This document shows positions 61,866 to 64,000 of a DNA stretch of 64,000 bases, one piece after another (the stretch's first letter is position 1; each line of letters begins with the position of its first letter). The stretch is taken from NCBI GenBank assembly GCA_013396915.1, contig VWZL01000525.1, forward strand, positions 124,001 to 188,000, in the 5' to 3' direction. This stretch comes from Stercorarius parasiticus. Its lineage: Eukaryota; Chordata; Aves; Charadriiformes; Stercorariidae. The position numbers and the translations under genes are program-made. The notes under the pieces were generated by a model. That model did no database searches and had not been told where the DNA came from. It saw nothing but the letters and a program-made list of their open reading frames with translations.

Positions 61866-62943
61866 CAGGAAGGGTCGGAAGGAGGATCCGGGGAACTACA
61901 GGCCTGTCAGCCTGACCTCGGTACCAGGAAAGATCATGGAGAGGATCATCTGGAGTGAGCTCTCCCGGCAAGTGCAGGGCAGCCAAGGGATCAGGGCCAG
62001 CCAGCATGGGTTTAGGAAAGGGAGGTCCTGCTTAACCAACCTCATCTCCTTCTATGACCATGTGACCTTCTGGACGCAGGGAAGGCTGTGGACGTTGTCT
62101 GTCTGGACTTTGGTAAGGCCTTTGACACCGTCCCCCACAGCATTCTCCTGGAGAAGCTGGCGAATCATGGCATAGACAAGTGCACTCTTGGCTGGGTTAA
62201 AAACCGGCTGCATGGCCGTGCCCAGAGAGTTGTGATTAATGGGGTGAAATCCTCTTGGCGGCCGGTCACCAGCGGTGTCCCTCAGGGCTCAGTTTTGGGG
62301 CCGGTTTTATTCAANNNNNNNNNNNNNNNNNNNNNNNNNNNNNNNNNNNNNNNNNNNNNNNNNNNNNNNNNNNNNNNNNNNNNNNNNNNNNNNNNNNNNN
62401 NNNNNNNNNNNNNNNNNNNNNNNNNNNNNNNNNNNNNNNNNNNNNNNNNNNNNNNNNNNNNNNNNNNNNNNNNNNNNNNNNNNNNNNNNNNNNNNNNNNN
62501 NNNNNNNNNNNNNNNNNNNNNNNNNNNNNNNNNNNNNNNNNNNNNNNNNNNNNNNNNNNNNNNNNNNNNNNNNNNNNNNNNNNNNNNNNNNNNNNNNNNN
62601 NNNNNNNNNNNNNNNNNNNNNNNNNNNNNNNNNNNNNNNNNNNNNNNNNNNNNNNNNNNNNNNNNNNNNNNNNNNNNNNNNNNNNNNNNNNNNNNNNNNN
62701 NNNNNNNNNNNNNNNNNNNNNNNNNNNNNNNNNNNNNNNNNNNNNNNNNNNNNNNNNNNNNNCAGCCTGCCCAGGGAGGGGGTTGAGTCCCCATCCCTAG
62801 AGGGATTTAGAAACGTGTAGATTTGGCACTTCAGGGCATGCTCTAGTGACAGAGATTGTAGGGGGTTTTTCTTTGCGTGCGTATGGCTGGACTCGATGAT
62901 CTTAAAGGTCCTTTCCAACCATGAAGATTCTATGATTCTATGG
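61866..62943 (+). mobile_element. CR1 LINE with RT domain, split by an assembly gap
   Basis: The plus copy opens inside the RT at GGAAGGGTCGGAAGGAGGAT (GRKEDPGNYRPVSLTS-like). It continues [40 protein letters not shown], then a frame shift near 62075, and [40 protein letters not shown] and [16 protein letters not shown]. At that point the sequence becomes N (62315-62762). After the gap it resumes in the RT C-terminal and 3' UTR region, ending CATGAAGATTCTATGATTCT. The active-site segment lies inside the gap. The 3' tail type matches the nested element at 49416. Confidence 0.94.
62315..62762. other. Assembly gap (448 N)
   Basis: A run of 448 unknown bases inside the CR1 at 61866-62943. Reading frames that appear to cross it are artefacts. 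In related copies the distance from the VLGPVLF motif to the LPREGVESPSLE-type region is roughly 0.65 kb, so the estimated gap size may be too short. Confidence 0.99.
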
Positions 62944-64000
62944 CGCTGTGAGCGTTTCAGTGAATAATAGCGAGGTGATTCCAGTCTTTAACTTTCTCTC
63001 CAACTCAGCAGAGACAACAACGAGCGCATGAGGGGACAGAGGAGCATCCAGAAGTGACAGAGAAGTGTTCCCAGAAGATGGTGCACGTGAAGGAAGTGCC
63101 ATGACCATACAAAGCAGTGGCAAATCAGCATTGCTGTTACAGTTATGGATAAAAACGTTTTTCTTTCTCAGTTGACCCATAAGATATGGGCTATGGGATA
63201 TCTGTACCTGAGAGAACAGCAAAACCCCTCACCAAAACCAGGTTTTAGATAGGTGTGGTCAACAGTTAGTGCTCCATCATAAGAAGTAGCCCAGAAAGAT
63301 CGAGTGGTGGGAAGTCAGCATGAGTGACATACTGAAAAGATGAGGAGAGGAACCGAGCTTTAACACTGAATTAAAAAAAAGATGTCAAATACAAAGTCAC
63401 ATGCCCTTTGCAACTGATGCTCCACCTCCAAAGAGAAGTGCCCCAAGAAAAAGGGAGAGCAGATACTGGAGGAGAGACCCCAGAAGTACAAAGCAAACCG
63501 AAGGTCAGCTGGTGAGCCAGAGAACGAGTAGAAGGCACGACAACCAGAACGTAACAAGGCTGTAAGCAGCAGCACTATTCCGTGAAAGCGGTCAAAAGCC
63601 TTCTCTCCAACATACATGAACATCAGTTAAGAGTTTTTATAAAGAAGGAACTTACAGTGGCAAAGGAAACAGAAGCCAATAAAATAAGAAAAAAGAAAAA
63701 GGAAGCTTCAAATGTTATGAAGAAAAGCAGACGTTATGAAGAGACAGAGTGAGAGTACATTAAACACACAAATCTTAATTGTTACGACCAGACACACCTG
63801 TTAAATAGGACTCTTAAATAAGGTGTCCTAAGGTGAAAGCATCGTAACTGGCCACCTTCTGAACCATTAACTTGAGGCTTAATATAACTTCCAGAAGAAT
63901 GTCTAGGTCTTGGTCTGAAAACAACAAAAGTTTACTGACTCCTATTACATTTAATTCCAGTGGTTAATTGCTTTTTCCACTAAAAGGTCACATTGCCATT

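Larger units (their letters stand above)
54443..64000 (-). other. DTNB: DTNB intron (partial), upstream of the first exon in the window
   Basis: This stretch of at least 9.56 kb precedes the exon at 54442 in transcript order. I searched it for the preceding family exon (the segment ending CGGKMLDKLR in human) and did not find it. It contains a GA-rich microsatellite near 56.0 kb, CR1 copies near 56.15, 57.57 and 61.87 kb, an old minus-strand LINE relic (60.48-61.45 kb) and an assembly gap. The remaining sequence (about 54.5-56.0, 58.7-60.4 and 62.95-64.0 kb) shows no coding or RNA gene I can support. Confidence 0.85.

Noticed and set aside
62088..62918. Long reading frames of 170-232 codons across 62.1-62.9 kb
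   Set aside because: They are created by unknown residues in the assembly gap. Only the CR1 sequence on either side is real.
63360..63623. 87-codon minus-strand frame near the window end, considered as an upstream DTNB exon
   Set aside because: It does not resemble the preceding dystrobrevin segment and lacks splice sites in the required phase.

Overview
This window is vertebrate, almost certainly avian, nuclear DNA. Two observations support that. First, the interspersed repeats are nearly all CR1 LINEs, truncated at the 5' end and carrying the typical CR1 3' end, an ATTCTATG-type octamer repeat preceded by a 'GGTCCCTTCCAACC' block. Second, no Alu, L1, B-element or tRNA-SINE was seen. A run of 448 Ns marks a draft-assembly gap. 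There is no prokaryotic-style gene organisation, CRISPR array, rRNA or recognisable tRNA.

The only host gene I can support is beta-dystrobrevin (DTNB), transcribed on the minus strand. The window holds four consecutive internal coding exons with clean GT/AG splice sites and compatible phases. In transcript order they are 54442-54288 (155 nt, end of the EF-hand-like region), 46377-46272 (106 nt), 33697-33531 (167 nt, ZZ zinc finger) and 22197-22073 (125 nt, linker after the ZZ). Spliced together they give 553 nt, or 183 complete codons plus a split codon at each end, without a stop. The exons upstream (EF-hand N-terminal part) and downstream (coiled-coil region) were not found and should lie outside the window. 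Beta rather than alpha dystrobrevin is called from paralogue-specific residues in and after the ZZ domain.

The rest is intron, with these contents by region. 1-22072 (intron after the last exon) has a CpG-rich block at about 10270-10690, a second weaker one at about 17030-17260, several CR1 copies, two older CR1-like relics and an unidentified short decayed coding-like stretch near 2.3-2.5 kb. 22198-33530 has a five-copy 53-bp minisatellite close to the next splice acceptor, a perfect 18-bp hairpin, and the best-preserved CR1 of the window (30977-32165), whose reverse-transcriptase frame is open over its whole length but has a mutated catalytic motif. 33698-46271 has several short CR1s and a very old RT relic near 35.75 kb. 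46378-54287 has a 1.26-kb CR1 into which a second CR1 of opposite orientation has inserted. 54443-64000 has two long CR1 copies on the plus strand (one split by the N gap) and a very decayed LINE on the minus strand.

I do not see a previously undescribed molecular system. The features most worth a second look are structural. CR1 copies in opposite orientation bracket DTNB exons, including the frame-neutral two-exon ZZ module, and could pair in the pre-mRNA. One CR1 subgroup has a tandem-duplicated, GGAT-expanded 3' UTR. There is an isolated intronic CpG island, a probable template-switch hairpin, and the nested CR1.
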